From: Maniola hyperantus | Taxonomy: Eukaryota; Arthropoda; Insecta; Lepidoptera; Nymphalidae | NCBI RefSeq assembly: GCF_902806685.2 | Contig: NC_048560.1 | Location: 5,608,212 to 5,672,211, forward strand | DNA: 64,000 bases | Direction: 5' to 3' | Shown here: positions 9,686-19,659 of the stretch, piece by piece | How the letters are laid out: each line of letters begins with the position of its first letter | How positions within the stretch are numbered: the first letter of the stretch is position 1 | The notes under the pieces: model-generated | Databases searched by the model: none | Told to the model about the DNA's origin: nothing | What the model saw: the letters and a program-made list of their open reading frames with translations, nothing else | Program-made: the position numbers and the translations under genes

Positions 9686-9999
9686 TTAGTCCATTAGTCA
9701 AATCGGTAGTTTTGCATCCACTCAAGTGGAACTACGGTTTCTAGGTCTTCCGCTTAAACAAAAACGGGGCAAGGACTCTTGGAACCGTACTACATTTCTA
9801 AGTTTTTCTCGTTCGTTCTGTTATGAGACTGAAATGATGCTATGGCACGTACGTTCCGTTTGATGAAGGGCTTTCTATTATGACCGGCCTTCGAACTTTA
9901 AAGGCTGAGCTATTAGTGCGCTTGCTTTTGTCTAGTTTCTGATGCTCATTGACACGGATTGAAAACGGCATTAGCTTTTGTTTGCGTTTTCTGTCTTTT

Positions 10000-10313
10000 T
10001 AACCGACTTCAAAAAAAGGAGGAGGTTCTCAATTCGTCGGAATCTTTTTTTTTTTTTTTATGTATGTTCTCCGATTACTCAAAAACGCCTGGACCGATTT
10101 TGAAAATTCTTTTTTTGTTTGAAAGGGTATACTTCAAAGTTGGTCCCATTTCAATTTGGTGAACATCTGATGAACATCTTCGAAGATAGATACTGGAACT
10201 CCTCAACGGATAAGAGTAAATTGCTCGCGATCAGTGTAATAACTTAGTAAACAGTAGATTTTTAACCAGTCATAGCATAATTCCATGGGGCCACTAAAAA
10301 TTGTGAAATAAAA
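10000..10313 (+). repeat. Repeat G (AACCGACTTC element)
   Basis: It begins AACCGACTTCAAAAAAAGGA, then GGTTCTCAATTCGTCGG and a T-rich stretch, a very common lepidopteran short repeat. A fragment in the other orientation is at 31758-31806. Its right end runs into the foldback at 10314-10656, whose arms carry the same ACCGACTTCG motif. Confidence 0.5.
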
Positions 10314-10656
10314 AAATTTTACAAAAAAAATAAAAACCGACTTCGTTACATAAACACTAAAAATTGAAAAATAATTTAATTTATTACCGAATATATTATG
10401 TATACAAGAGTTAATATAGTTCCATAATAATATTTTTTGGGGTCGGTGCCAATGAGGTGCCATTGTGGAGTCCCATAAAAATATGAAGTCCAGACGATTC
10501 GCGCAGCTAAAGCTAATTGGCACCGGCACCAAAAAGTATTATTATGGAACTATATTAACTCTTGTATACATAATATATTCGGTAATAAATTAAATTATTT
10601 TTCAATTTTTAGTGTTTATGTAACGAAGTCGGTTTTTATTTTTTTTTGTAAAAATT
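10314..10656. mobile_element. Long near-perfect foldback
   Basis: The arms 10314-10450 and 10519-10656 are inverted copies of about 137 bases that differ by about one indel and a few bases next to the loop; the 68-base loop is 10451-10518. Landmarks are AAAAACCGACTTCG, TACCGAATATATTATGTATA and CAAGAGTTAATATAGTTCC in the left arm, with exact complements in the right. If transcribed it would give one continuous long hairpin RNA. It has no coding capacity. Confidence 0.8.
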
Positions 10657-10669
10657 TTGTGTTATGAAC

Positions 10670-10880
10670 TTCGTCCGCGTGGATTTATGTTTTTAAAAAT
10701 CCCGTGCGAACTCTTTGATTTGGGGATGAAAATTATCTTACGACTTGCGGGTCGTCATTTCCGGGATGCAAGCTATACCTGTACCAAATTTCTTCGAAAT
10801 CGGTTAGATGGATGGATCGTGAAGAGTTAAAAAAAGACAGACAGACTTACTTTCGCATTTATAATATACATAAGTATGGA
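10670..10880 (-). mobile_element. Helitron-like B, 3' end lost
   Basis: On the minus strand it begins TCCATACTTATGTATATT and runs to ...CCACGCGGACGAAGTTC. The last 15 or so bases with CTAG are missing, where it meets the foldback at 10656. It also carries a local CTTACGACTTGCGGGTCGTC insertion. Confidence 0.65.
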
Positions 10881-11173
10881 TATCGATATTGCCTACTTGG
10901 ATACGTGATACAAATGTAAATCTAAGTACATTAAATGCAAATTGTTATGGATCATGAAATTCGAACGGGAAAAATATGTTAAGGACTTAAGAACAAACGT
11001 TTTCTTGTAATTTTCCGAGCTATACAAACATTTTTTTAAATTGTTCAAGCTTTTAGCGAGTTTGCGAAGGATTATTGCATTTTCTTTGATAAAAAATATA
11101 CACACGGACAAATTTTTAGGAAGTTCTCTTTTTTTGGAAGTTAGTAAAAATTACGGGACATCTTTCTATTTAA

Positions 11174-11383
11174 CTAGCTTATGCTCGCGACTTCGTACGC
11201 GTGGACTACACCAATTTCAAACCCCTATTTCACTCCCTTAGAGGTTGAATTTTCAAAAATCCTTTCATAATAGCTATCTACATGCCAAATTTCAGCCCGC
11301 TCCATCCAGTAGTTTGAGCTGTGCGTTGATAGATCAGTCAGTCAGTCAGTCAGTCATTCACCTTTTCATTTTATATATTTAGA
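11174..11383 (-). mobile_element. Helitron-like A, full length
   Basis: On the minus strand it starts TCTAAATATATAAAATG, has the GACT repeat and ends GCGAGCATAAGCTAG. The preceding base is A and the following base T, the expected A|T insertion site. Confidence 0.75.
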
Positions 11384-12248
11384 TTATATTTTTTACTCGA
11401 CTACGGCAAAGTCAAAAGGAAGAGACATGATTTTAGCAGTCTATGTATGTTTGTATCAGATTCTGTGTGTTCCACCGTAGCGCCTAATTGTTTCTATATA
11501 AAATTCTGCGATATTATGGCTTATCCCTGTCATCTAATTTTTCCAGAGAATAAAGTAAGTCGGTATATAAGCAAAATGTTTTTTAATTGTTCACGGAAAA
11601 AATGTTCCTTTGAAAATATTTAGGTGAAAATAGACTTTGTATTTAATTTTGTCAACTAGTCTCTGTGTTACGAAACGTGTGAATATTGCATTGCAATCGT
11701 CTCAATTTTAGTTATTGGCTGAATATTATATTACTTTTGCTAAAACTGTGTATGCATAAAGTATCAGCCAATGCGATTACCTTTTGATCGAATTAATTTA
11801 GGTACATAGGAGCTAATACGAAAGAGCACTCCAAAAATACCTCGTATCCGAATCGTATAACAATATTTCATAGAATGATTTGGTTAGCTTTGCGGGAAAT
11901 AATTTCGCTCCAAAACGCAGGTGAAAATGTATCCCTATATTTCGTTCCAATCATAAAGCATGACAGTCCGAATCGTAAAGTGAGCTCCCGAGGGCTTTAT
12001 TTACAGCTTACCCGGAAACTTACAGCTCTTCGCTAACTTTACGTGCGTAGAGGAATAAGTTATGTACCTAATAAATAACTTGGAGCTACTGCTGCAATAG
12101 TGGTGTTTCTTAGGTGAATTAATTCCACTTTGAACACCCAGGTGATATCACGTTGACGATTAAAGTGGTATGGTATCATTATCATCATCCATCGTCACAT
12201 ACTAGCATTACATGTATGCAGACCATTTAAAGTATTGACCACACATGT
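11384..12248. other. No gene recognised
   Basis: Mixed AT-rich sequence. I see no ORF with coding character and no repeat shared with the rest of the window. Confidence 0.4.
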
Positions 12249-12284
12249 GTAGTTCACGCGGACGAAGTCGCGGGCATAACCTAG
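12249..12284 (+). repeat. Helitron-like A 3' end fragment
   Basis: Only GTAGTTCACGCGGACGAAG through GCGGGCATAACCTAG remains: the hairpin and the CTAG terminus. Confidence 0.6.
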
Positions 12285-12360
12285 TAGGTATATACATTCA
12301 CCTACTCTTTTAGCAATAAGTAACTATTTTAATTCTTATGTTTCACATATTTCGAAGGTC

Positions 12361-12789
12361 TTTTTAGGGTTCCGTACCTCAAAAGGAAAAACGGAACCCT
12401 TATAGGATCACTTTGTTGTCTGTCTGTCTGTCTGTCAAGAAACCTACAGGGTACTTCCCGTTGACCTAGAATCATGAAATTTGGCAGGTAGGTAGATCTT
12501 ATAGCTGACATTTGGGGAAAAATCTGAAAACCGTGAAGTTAGGGTTAGATCACACAAAAAAAATTAAATTGTGGTCATGAACTAATAATTAGTATTTTCA
12601 ACTTTCGAAGTGAGTGACTATATCAAGTGGGGTATTATATGAAAGGTATTCACCTGTACATTCTAAAACAGATTTTTATTTGTTTTTATGCATCATAGTT
12701 TTTGAATTATCGTGCAAATTGTTTAAAAAACACGACTGTTTTACGGAACCCTCGTTGCGCGAGCCTGACTCGCACTTGGCCGGTTTTTA
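12361..12789 (-). mobile_element. (GTCY)-type element E, full length
   Basis: On the minus strand it begins AAAAACCGGCCAAGTGCGAG and ends GAGGTACGGAACCCTAAAAA, with a GACA microsatellite at about 12418-12437. The GGAACCC..GGGTTCC blocks near both ends are inverted. At about 429 bp it is the best complete copy here. Confidence 0.7.
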
Positions 12790-13659
12790 TTGATAAGCCG
12801 ATACGTATTCCGTTACAGGTATTTTGTTCTCGGCTTCTTTAATGTATAATGTAACTTGTGCAACCGGTTGGTAGGTGCTTCGTGGCTGATGCTCATAAAG
12901 AGAGGCTCGGCTTCGCTGACGCAAATTGAATTTCCCTATACTTATGCACCTACCTATAGTTACGTTACTTGATACTTTGATACTTAACCGATGTTGTTAA
13001 CTACACACTTGACACCAACGGAAATTAGCTTAGTTTAGCGATTATGGAAGATGGTAAGGTCGATATTATATAATGTATGTATTTAAGTCTGTTCCACCAC
13101 CACTTCAGTGGTCCGCGCACCCACGCACCCTACTAGTTTATAATAAGGGTACTGATATCGTCGAGAACGGTATTGCAATTTCGAGGATGAGATACCTATT
13201 GCAGTTTTCATTAAGGCTAACTAACTAGCTTTTATATGAAGGTTATTTTACTTTGAATAAGTTTGCCTATCCTTCCTTTCAAGAAAACTGAGGGTTCTAA
13301 GTTGCGTTATCATTGTGTAGACCCCGATGTTAAAGTTACAAAGTTTTCTCTAGGGGCATTGGTGATTGTATAAAGCAAATCGATAGCGAACTTTACTATA
13401 AAAACTTTTACTTATGAGTAGTATGCTTCAGTGTATTCAGTATAAAAGCAATGCACACGTATGGGATTTATTTCGTGTTCATAGATGAGTGCGTAGCGAG
13501 TTGGCTCATGAATAAGAGTCTCGGATGGGTTCTAAACTAGACAGCTATATCGATAAATTCGATACGTGAGCGTTGCCTGTAATACCTGCCACCCTCTATA
13601 TTGAAGTCTCTGTGTTTTGTTTTAGGTGGTTTGAACAATTTGTTTATTTTATTTATTTA
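12790..13659. other. No gene recognised
   Basis: Nothing I can support as a gene or repeat. The sequence appears single-copy within the window. Confidence 0.4.
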
Positions 13660-13875
13660 CTTAGCTTATGCTCGCGACTTTCGTCCGCGTGGACTACACA
13701 AATTTCAAATCCCTATTTCACCCCCTGGGATAGAATTTTCAAAAATCCTTTCTTAGCGGATACCTGCGTCATAATAGCTATCTGCATGCCAAATTTCAGC
13801 TCGATCCGTCCAGCAGTTTGAGCTGTGCGTTGATAGATCAGTCAGACAGTCACCTTTTCATTTTATATATTTAGA
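13660..13875 (-). mobile_element. Helitron-like A, full length
   Basis: It starts TCTAAATATATAAAATG on the minus strand. The end reads CTAAG instead of CTAG through a one-base insertion. The GACT run is reduced to two units. Confidence 0.7.
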
Positions 13876-14206
13876 TGTATGTTATAAATAGAAAAACTCC
13901 AAAGGCTAATAATAGTAGACACTAAATTGGTTTAAGCAGAGTTATAGGTACAATTTAACAACAATAGCCGTAGTCAGTCAGTAGGAAGCGAATAGCAATC
14001 AGATCACAATAAGGCACGTTCCAGACTCGCGGACCACGGTAGACCACTTGTAGAGGACAAAGTAGTTGTTGACTGCTTTTGTTCTTTGTTAGCCATGAAG
14101 GGGAGATGGCAGGAATTAAAAGGATAATAGATATTTATACTGGTACATCACTAGTTAAAATATTGTACATTAAATACACTTGTAAATACAATTTAAAGTC
14201 AATAAT

Positions 14207-14369
14207 GGGGCCGATTCTCTAGTACACAATCTCTAAACTAAACTAAATTAACTGGTCTAAATCTAGTGCTTTCCTTTTCCGCAAGCAACATTATGAAAGG
14301 GATAGCAATAGATTTAGACGTACCATTTTAGTTTAGCTTAGAGTTTGTGTACAACGGAATTAGCCACAA
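14207..14369. mobile_element. MITE H, copy 1
   Basis: An almost complete palindrome. TACACAATCTCTAAACTAAA near the left end is matched inverted by TTTAGCTTAGAGTTTGTGTA near the right; the subterminal TCTAAATCTAGTGCTTTCC is matched by GGGATAGCAATAGATTTAGA. The outer ends are GGGGCCGATT and AATTAGCCACAAT. Relatives are at 14683, 15725, 29763 and 54299. Confidence 0.75.
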
Positions 14370-14384
14370 TGTAACCGATCATTG

Positions 14385-14671
14385 GGGCTAATTCTGAGCA
14401 CAACCTAATTTTAGAGTATTCGCATGCTCTTCTTACTAATGTAATATGAAAAGGACAGACACAGTTTGACAGTTTTAAATTTAATTTTTAGATAGTAAAA
14501 CCCGTGATTTTAGCACGCACTCGCGAACCTACTGTTTAAATTTGTATTGTGCACTAAAATTTAGAGTCTTTAAATGTGAAAGTCATGTTCCGTTCCTTTT
14601 TTAGCATTAGTAAAAAGAAAAGGATGCAGACACTCTAAATTTAGTTTAGAGAGAGACGAGAGAATCGGGGC
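14385..14671. mobile_element. MITE I, copy 1
   Basis: A foldback of about 290 bp wedged between two H copies. It contains ATGAAAAGGACAGACACAG, AAAACCCGTGATTTTAGC and GAAAAGGATGCAGACACTC. The reverse complement of the whole order occurs at 60951-61235. The ends read CTAATTCTGAGCACAACC and GAGAATCGGGGCC, related to the H ends, so I and H may share a transposase. Confidence 0.65.
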
Positions 14672-14682
14672 CATTGAGTTAT

Positions 14683-14841
14683 GATTCTCTTGTACACAAT
14701 CTCTAAACTAAACGAAATTAACAGGTCTAAATCTAGTGCTATCCTTTTCCGCAAGCAACATTATGAAAGGGATAGCAATAGATTAAGACGTGCCATTTTA
14801 GTTTAGTTTAGAGATTGTGTACAATGGAATTAGCCACAATG
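14683..14841. mobile_element. MITE H, copy 2
   Basis: Same structure as 14207-14369, with TACACAATCTCTAAACTAAA on the left and TTTAGTTTAGAGATTGTGTA on the right. It differs from copy 1 by only a few bases. Confidence 0.75.
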
Positions 14842-14867
14842 TTGGAAGTAAAACTTTTTTGGATTTT

Positions 14868-15165
14868 TTTATTCATATATAAGTTAGCCCTTGATTGTGA
14901 TTTCACTTGGAGGTAAGTGAAGATGCATTCTAAGATTGTAGCGGGCTAACCTGGAAGGGGTATGGCAGTTTCATTAAAGCCCATACCCCTGGTCGGTTTC
15001 TATGCGGCATCGCACCGGAACGCTAAATCGCTTGGAGGCCACGGCCTAAGCCTCTCACCAGACCAGACAAGAAATTATAAAATTCCAAACCCCTGCCAGG
15101 AATCGAACCTGAGACCTCCCACTATAAAGACAACAGCGCTTACCACTGCGCCAGGGAGGTCGTCA
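14868..15165 (-). mobile_element. SINE T, full length, tRNA-derived
   Basis: On the minus strand the head has A box TGGCGCAGTGGTAAGC and B box GGTTCGATTCC (about 15098-15108), the two internal pol III promoter boxes of a tRNA. The body carries the AGCGATTTAGCGTTCCGG region and the tail GGGCTAACTTATATATGAAT plus As. The 3' portion resembles the LINE K tail. An ORF reading through it on the + strand is spurious. Confidence 0.75.
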
Positions 15166-15451
15166 GGTCTGATCGCAGCCAAGCGCTAGCGCATTAATTA
15201 AAAAAAATCCATTGTCTACGTCTGTCATAAAAGTATGTATTTTACAAGAATTTAAATGAGCAACAGTTTATCATGCATTGCTACTTTGCAAACTATTGGA
15301 GTGCGTCCTTAGCACAAATGCCTAGAATTGTAGAATATTGACTCTGTTGGGACGATTGAATAACGCCCACAGCCGACAATAGGTCTCTTAGGATTTATCT
15401 CTTTGTAATAATTTATCTGCTTTGGAATATGATGTAAGGTTTAGTTGATAA

Positions 15452-15653
15452 CTAGCTTATGCTCGCGACTTCGTCCGCGTAGACTACACAAATTTCAAAC
15501 CCCTATTTCACCCCCTTAGAGGTTGAATTTTCAAAAATCCTTTCATTCCTGCATTCTGCATGCCAAATTTCAGCCCGATCCGTCCAGTAGTTTGAGCTGT
15601 GCGTTGATAGATCAGTCAGTCAGTAATTCACCTTTTCCTTTTATATATTTAGA
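15452..15653 (-). mobile_element. Helitron-like A, full length with internal deletion
   Basis: Both ends are intact (TCTAAATATATAAAAGG and GCATAAGCTAG). The 'TTAGCGGATGCCTACGTCAT' part of the core (about 15543) is shortened compared with 30092-30347. Confidence 0.75.
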
Positions 15654-15724
15654 TGATGTTATTGTCGTGTTCTATGAATAGAAGCGTTGAGAGTCTAATG
15701 GTAAAGACTTTTTCTTTGTCTCTG

Positions 15725-15873
15725 GTACTCAATTTCTAAACTAAACTAAATTAACAGGTCTAAATCTGGTGCTATCCTTTTCCGCAAGCAACATTATGAA
15801 AGGGATAGCAATAGATTAAGACGTGTCATTATAGTTTAGTTTAGAGGTTGTGTCCAACGGAAGTAGCCACAAT
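15725..15873. mobile_element. MITE H, copy 3
   Basis: It carries TTCTAAACTAAACTAAATTA and TTTAGTTTAGAGGTTGTGT as inverted ends, with the same core as copies 1 and 2 (ATCCTTTTCCGCAAGCAACA). The outermost bases are eroded. Confidence 0.7.
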
Positions 15874-16337
15874 ATCTTTTTTTTTTTAAATTTGGATCAA
15901 CAAACAGTAGCACGCAGTGCTTGGATAAAAAACAGTAATAATATAACATAGTATTAATATACGTGCTACCCACTACGTCAACCACATAGTAATATTATTA
16001 ATTAATATACTTACATGTATAAAAATATAATATAAATGTAGAATAAAATATAAAGTTACATGTATAAAATATAAATAATGAATATATTAGTACCATACCA
16101 TCTATCTAAATTAATAATATCAAAATAAATAAATAATACCCCTACAGTCGGTACAATCGTCCGAGAGACACGTTTTGCGTAATTGTTCTCACCATAATTT
16201 TATGCTAATTCACCTGTTCTTGCTTTATAGGAGGTTACGTCATCATAATTGAACATGCCCGGATGTTTTATATGTTTTTCATATCTTACTAGATGACTGA
16301 ACCCCGCTTCGCGCAGGTGGTCTTGGTTGGAGTGTGA
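15874..16337. other. No gene recognised, very AT-rich
   Basis: A T run, then TA/AAT-rich sequence (about 15940-16140) with repeated ATATAAA words. No ORF. Confidence 0.4.
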
Positions 16338-16588
16338 TTTTTTTTTATAGAGATATCGAGCAAACGAGCAAGCGGGTCACCTGATGTTAAGTGATTACTG
16401 CCACCCATGAACATTTGCAGCACCAGAGGAACCGCCGATGCGTTGCCGGCCTTTTAGGAATTTGTTGGTCCGCCCCTTGAATAACCCCATGTTGTAATCT
16501 AGTGGGAACACCGCCGATGGGAGTTGGTTCCACAGTTTGCATGTACGTGGAAAGAGAACGATCTGGCACAGCGGACGGAATATCACTA
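16338..16588 (-). pseudogene. LINE J, reverse transcriptase C-terminus, 5' truncated
   Basis: Read on the minus strand this encodes RTCKLWNQLPSAVFP and then YNMGLFKGRTNKFLKGR. That is the pattern at the end of ORF2 in Jockey/R1-like non-LTR retrotransposons (xLWNxLPxxVFPxxYN..xFKxxxNxxL). The T run at 16340 is the poly(A) tail. Diverged copies are at 24976-25210 (+) and 27823-28073 (-). It is a dead 3' fragment. Confidence 0.65.
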
Positions 16589-16791
16589 TCCAAATTATAA
16601 ATGCGAAAGTGTGTTTGTTTTTTAGTTTGTCCTTCAATCACGTCGCATCGGATTAAGGTGATTTTTTACAAGAATATATTCAAAGACCTGGAAAGCGATA
16701 TAGGCTACTTTTTATCCCGGAAACTCGAAGACTTCCCGCGGGATTTGTAAATACTTAAATCCACGCGGACGAAGTCGCTGGCAACAGCTAG
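16589..16791 (+). mobile_element. Helitron-like B, full length
   Basis: TCCAAATTATAAATGCGAAA at the 5' end, the GTCCTTCAATCACGTCGCA block and GAAGTCGCTGGCAACAGCTAG at the end (last 21 bases). It sits directly against the broken 5' end of LINE J. Confidence 0.75.
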
Positions 16792-16934
16792 TCTACTATA
16801 TCTATTCACATCCACACGCCACCACACATGCCTGCTGCCATGCTTTGGGTCTATTTTATGACCCGCCATCCCTGAGGTCACGAGTGCACGGTGGGCTAGG
16901 TGTGGGAACAAATAATGTTACTTCTTGCACGGCG

Positions 16935-16988
16935 GACGGTACGGAACCTTTGGTGTGCGAGTCCGACTCGCACTTGGTCGATTTTTTT
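16935..16988 (-). repeat. Element E 5' end fragment
   Basis: On the minus strand the CCAAGTGCGAGTCGGACTCG block is present, followed by GGTTCCGTACC. The rest of the element is missing. Confidence 0.55.
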
Positions 16989-17146
16989 ACCAGGGCATCA
17001 CGCGTAACATTCACTCCACAATCATTACGTCTGGCGTTTACAAAAAACTACTTGTTCTGTTCACGCCCGATTAGCGCTCATCTCCTTGGCCGCGGTTTCT
17101 TGTGTCATTGTCAATCACTGCATTTCAAACATGAATCTAAATGTAT

Positions 17147-17401
17147 TAAAGGAAAAGTTTACTGATCTATCAACGCACAGTACTCATCACTTACCACCCA
17201 GTGAGTTCGCAGTCAAGGGCTAACTTGTAATGGAGTAATAATGAAAATTTGACGGATCGGGTCGGGCATGCAGAATGCAGATAGCTACTATGACGTAGAC
17301 GTAGCTAAGAACGGATTTTTAAAAATTCGACCCTTAAAGGGGTAAAATAGGGGTTTGAAATTTATGTTGTCCACGCGGACGAAGTCGCGGGCATAAGCTA
17401 G
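17147..17401 (+). mobile_element. Helitron-like A interrupted by a LINE/SINE tail
   Basis: Family A sequence from the GATCTATCAACGCACAG block to GCGGGCATAAGCTAG. Positions 17181-17241 hold a foreign tail (CATCACTTACCACCCAGTGA ... GGGCTAACTTG) of the SINE T/LINE K type, which replaces about a dozen bases of the element. Confidence 0.65.
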
Positions 17402-18796
17402 TTTAAAATAATAATAATAAGCAGTGGCTTTGGACATTGCCAAAGTGGTCAAGTAAAGGACGCCCGTCAAGCGTGAAGAATGAAGTGACTTTTTATATTA
17501 AAGACGTTTTATGACTACGTAACGGCGCTATAATGCCTGAATAATGCTGTTACCAATTTTAATGCTGAAAGTTTTTTTTATGGAAAGCGGCCTCTAAAAG
17601 TTATGGTGCAATTTGGTATATATTCGATATGGCGATATTCGAAAACCATGCGGGTGTTCGAATAATCAGTGATCCGGCTGATGGATGGAATTGCAAATGC
17701 ATTTCCAATTATACATGCTTCCACTGCTGGATGTAGATATTTTCGAAAGTACGCTACCGAAATGTGGTCCTCCGCTCTCCTCATCCATCCGCTTCCTGTG
17801 GTCCTTTCCACATTCCAACTTCACAACCATAAATGTGTTACTACTATGTACATGATATTATGTCCACAACACATCTGCCCCAATGTCCGTCGTTTCTGTG
17901 ACAGACATGACCACTTCAGCTTGCTACAGTGCGACAATGCTATCTTGGCGCGTGGTGAAAATCGGAGCTAACGTTGCCGTCAAGTGTCCCCTTTGTTCTT
18001 GCTTGAATATTCTAAGCCTTTGTTCACCAACAGCTCCCCCCTATCAGACACGCTACGGGACACAACAGGCTACTGGAATTCGCGCACCATTGGCATAAGA
18101 GGCGAATCAGGTCGGAACGTACAGGTGCCAGGCCGGCACCACGGAGGAGCAGCAGCGGAGATCACAGCTATGTTAGTGACGTCTAGCCCCCAAGGGGGGA
18201 GAGTGAGCATAAGGGACAAGGAAGAGACAAAATAATTTGTAGGGAGTCAGGAAGGCGCCCCGGGAAAATGCCAAGAGCAAGTACCGAACGGGCGCCCTCC
18301 CGCGCGATTCGGCCCATATAACCGAGAGGTTGGTGGGGCCATGGGAGGTGGAGGGTTGTCCCGCCCCCCTATCAATGTCATTCAAGTGCCAAGAGAGCCT
18401 TGTCGCACTGTACAGTACGTTGAGCTATATCGGTCACTTAGTTCTCCTACCAAATTCAGTATAGCTTTTCAATTTCATAGAAAAGTTAAGTCAGTTTCAA
18501 CTGTTTACGTCATTTGTACACGTTATACAAACACCGCAGTAGGGAAATGTATAGGGAAACAAACAAAACCCATTTGCACTACATAGGTTCCCAGCAGCCA
18601 ACTTTATTTCATTGCATTTTCAACTCGTTGCGGAGTCTGCGAAATGGGATTACTTATTGGTTCGATATTTTAAACGGTTCACCGTGAAAATAGAGCATAG
18701 TATTTAATGTTGGAAATATTGAATAATTTATTCAGAGCAAATCTCTCTTTCTTGTATTTGGCTGCGGTCTTATCTGGTGGTAAGTGACGATGATGG
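17402..18796. other. Unassigned 1.4 kb, locally GC-rich
   Basis: Several short overlapping ORFs and none coherent. On the minus strand near 17760-17810 the words SGWMRRAED resemble the C-terminus of an RTE-like reverse transcriptase, which is weak support for a LINE remnant. 18030-18370 is more GC-rich than its surroundings and may be a decayed element or gene fragment. Confidence 0.3.
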
Positions 18797-18881
18797 AAGG
18801 GGACGGACGGACAGACAGACAGACAACGAAGTGAGCCTATAAGAGTTCCTTTTGAGGAGGTACGAGGAACCCTAAAAATTA
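18797..18881 (+). repeat. Element E 3' end fragment
   Basis: GACGGACAGACAGACAGACA followed by ACGAAGTGAGCCTATAAGAG and a GAACCCTAAAAA end, as in the 3' part of E copies. A short SINE T-like piece (CTGGTGGTAAGTGACGATGA) precedes it. Confidence 0.55.
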
Positions 18882-18916
18882 ACATACAGGTTTACTTAAG
18901 CGCCACTTATATAAGA

Positions 18917-19659
18917 CTAGCTTATGCTCGCGACTTGGTCCGTGTGGACTACACAAATTTCAAACCCCTATTTAACCCCCTTAGGGGTTGAATTTTCAAA
19001 AATTTAAAACAAGATAGAATAGGCATTTTCTAGGTAAACGCGTCCCATCTTAGGCCACATCATCACTTCCCATCAGGTGTGATTGTGGTCATGCGTATAC
19101 CTATAATGAATAAATAAAAATAAAAATAAATAATAAAATAAATAAAAAATCCTTTCTTAGCGGGATGCCTAAGGGGTTGAATTTTCAAAAATTTAAAACA
19201 AGAGTGAATAGGCATTTTCTAGGTAAACGCGTCCCATCTTAGGCCACATCATCACTTCCCATCAGGTGTGATTGTGGTCATGCGTATACCTATAATGAAT
19301 AAATAAAAATAAAAATAAATAATTAAATAAATAAAAAATCCTTTCTTAGCGGGATGCCTAAGGGGTTGAATTTCAAAAATTTAAAACAAGAGTGAATAGG
19401 CATTTTCTAGGTAAACGCGTCCCATCTTAGGCCACATCATCACTTCCCATCAGGTGTGATTGTGGTCATGCGTATACCTATAATGAATAAATAAAAATAA
19501 AAATAAATAATTAAATAAATAAAAAATCCTTTCTTAGCGGATGCCTACGTCATTATATTTATCTGCATGCCAAATTTCAGCTCGATCCATCTAGTAGTTT
19601 GAGCTGTGCGTTGGCGTTGATAGATCAGTCAGTCAGTCGCCTTTTTTTATATATTTTGA
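18917..19659 (-). mobile_element. Helitron-like A with a LINE-tail insertion and triplication
   Basis: The ends are intact: CTAG complement at 18917-18920 and a 5' end TCAAAATATATAAA at 19646-19659. The core is expanded from about 230 to 743 bp by a LINE-type tail insertion and its tandem amplification (18983-19546). Confidence 0.75.
18983..19546. repeat. Three tandem copies of a 189-bp chimeric unit
   Basis: Units start at 18983, 19172 and 19361 (AGGGGTTGAATTT...). Each unit is about 35 bp of Helitron A core plus a LINE K-like tail (TAGGCCACATCATCACTTCC ... AATAAATAAAAA). The tail is flanked by AAAAAT on both sides, a likely target duplication. Units 2 and 3 share AAGAGTGAATAGG against AAGATAGAATAGG in unit 1. 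Confidence 0.8.

Noticed and set aside
14962..15189. 75-codon ORF containing CQESNLRPPTIK
   Set aside because: This peptide is a familiar translation artefact of the tRNA-like head of lepidopteran SINEs.
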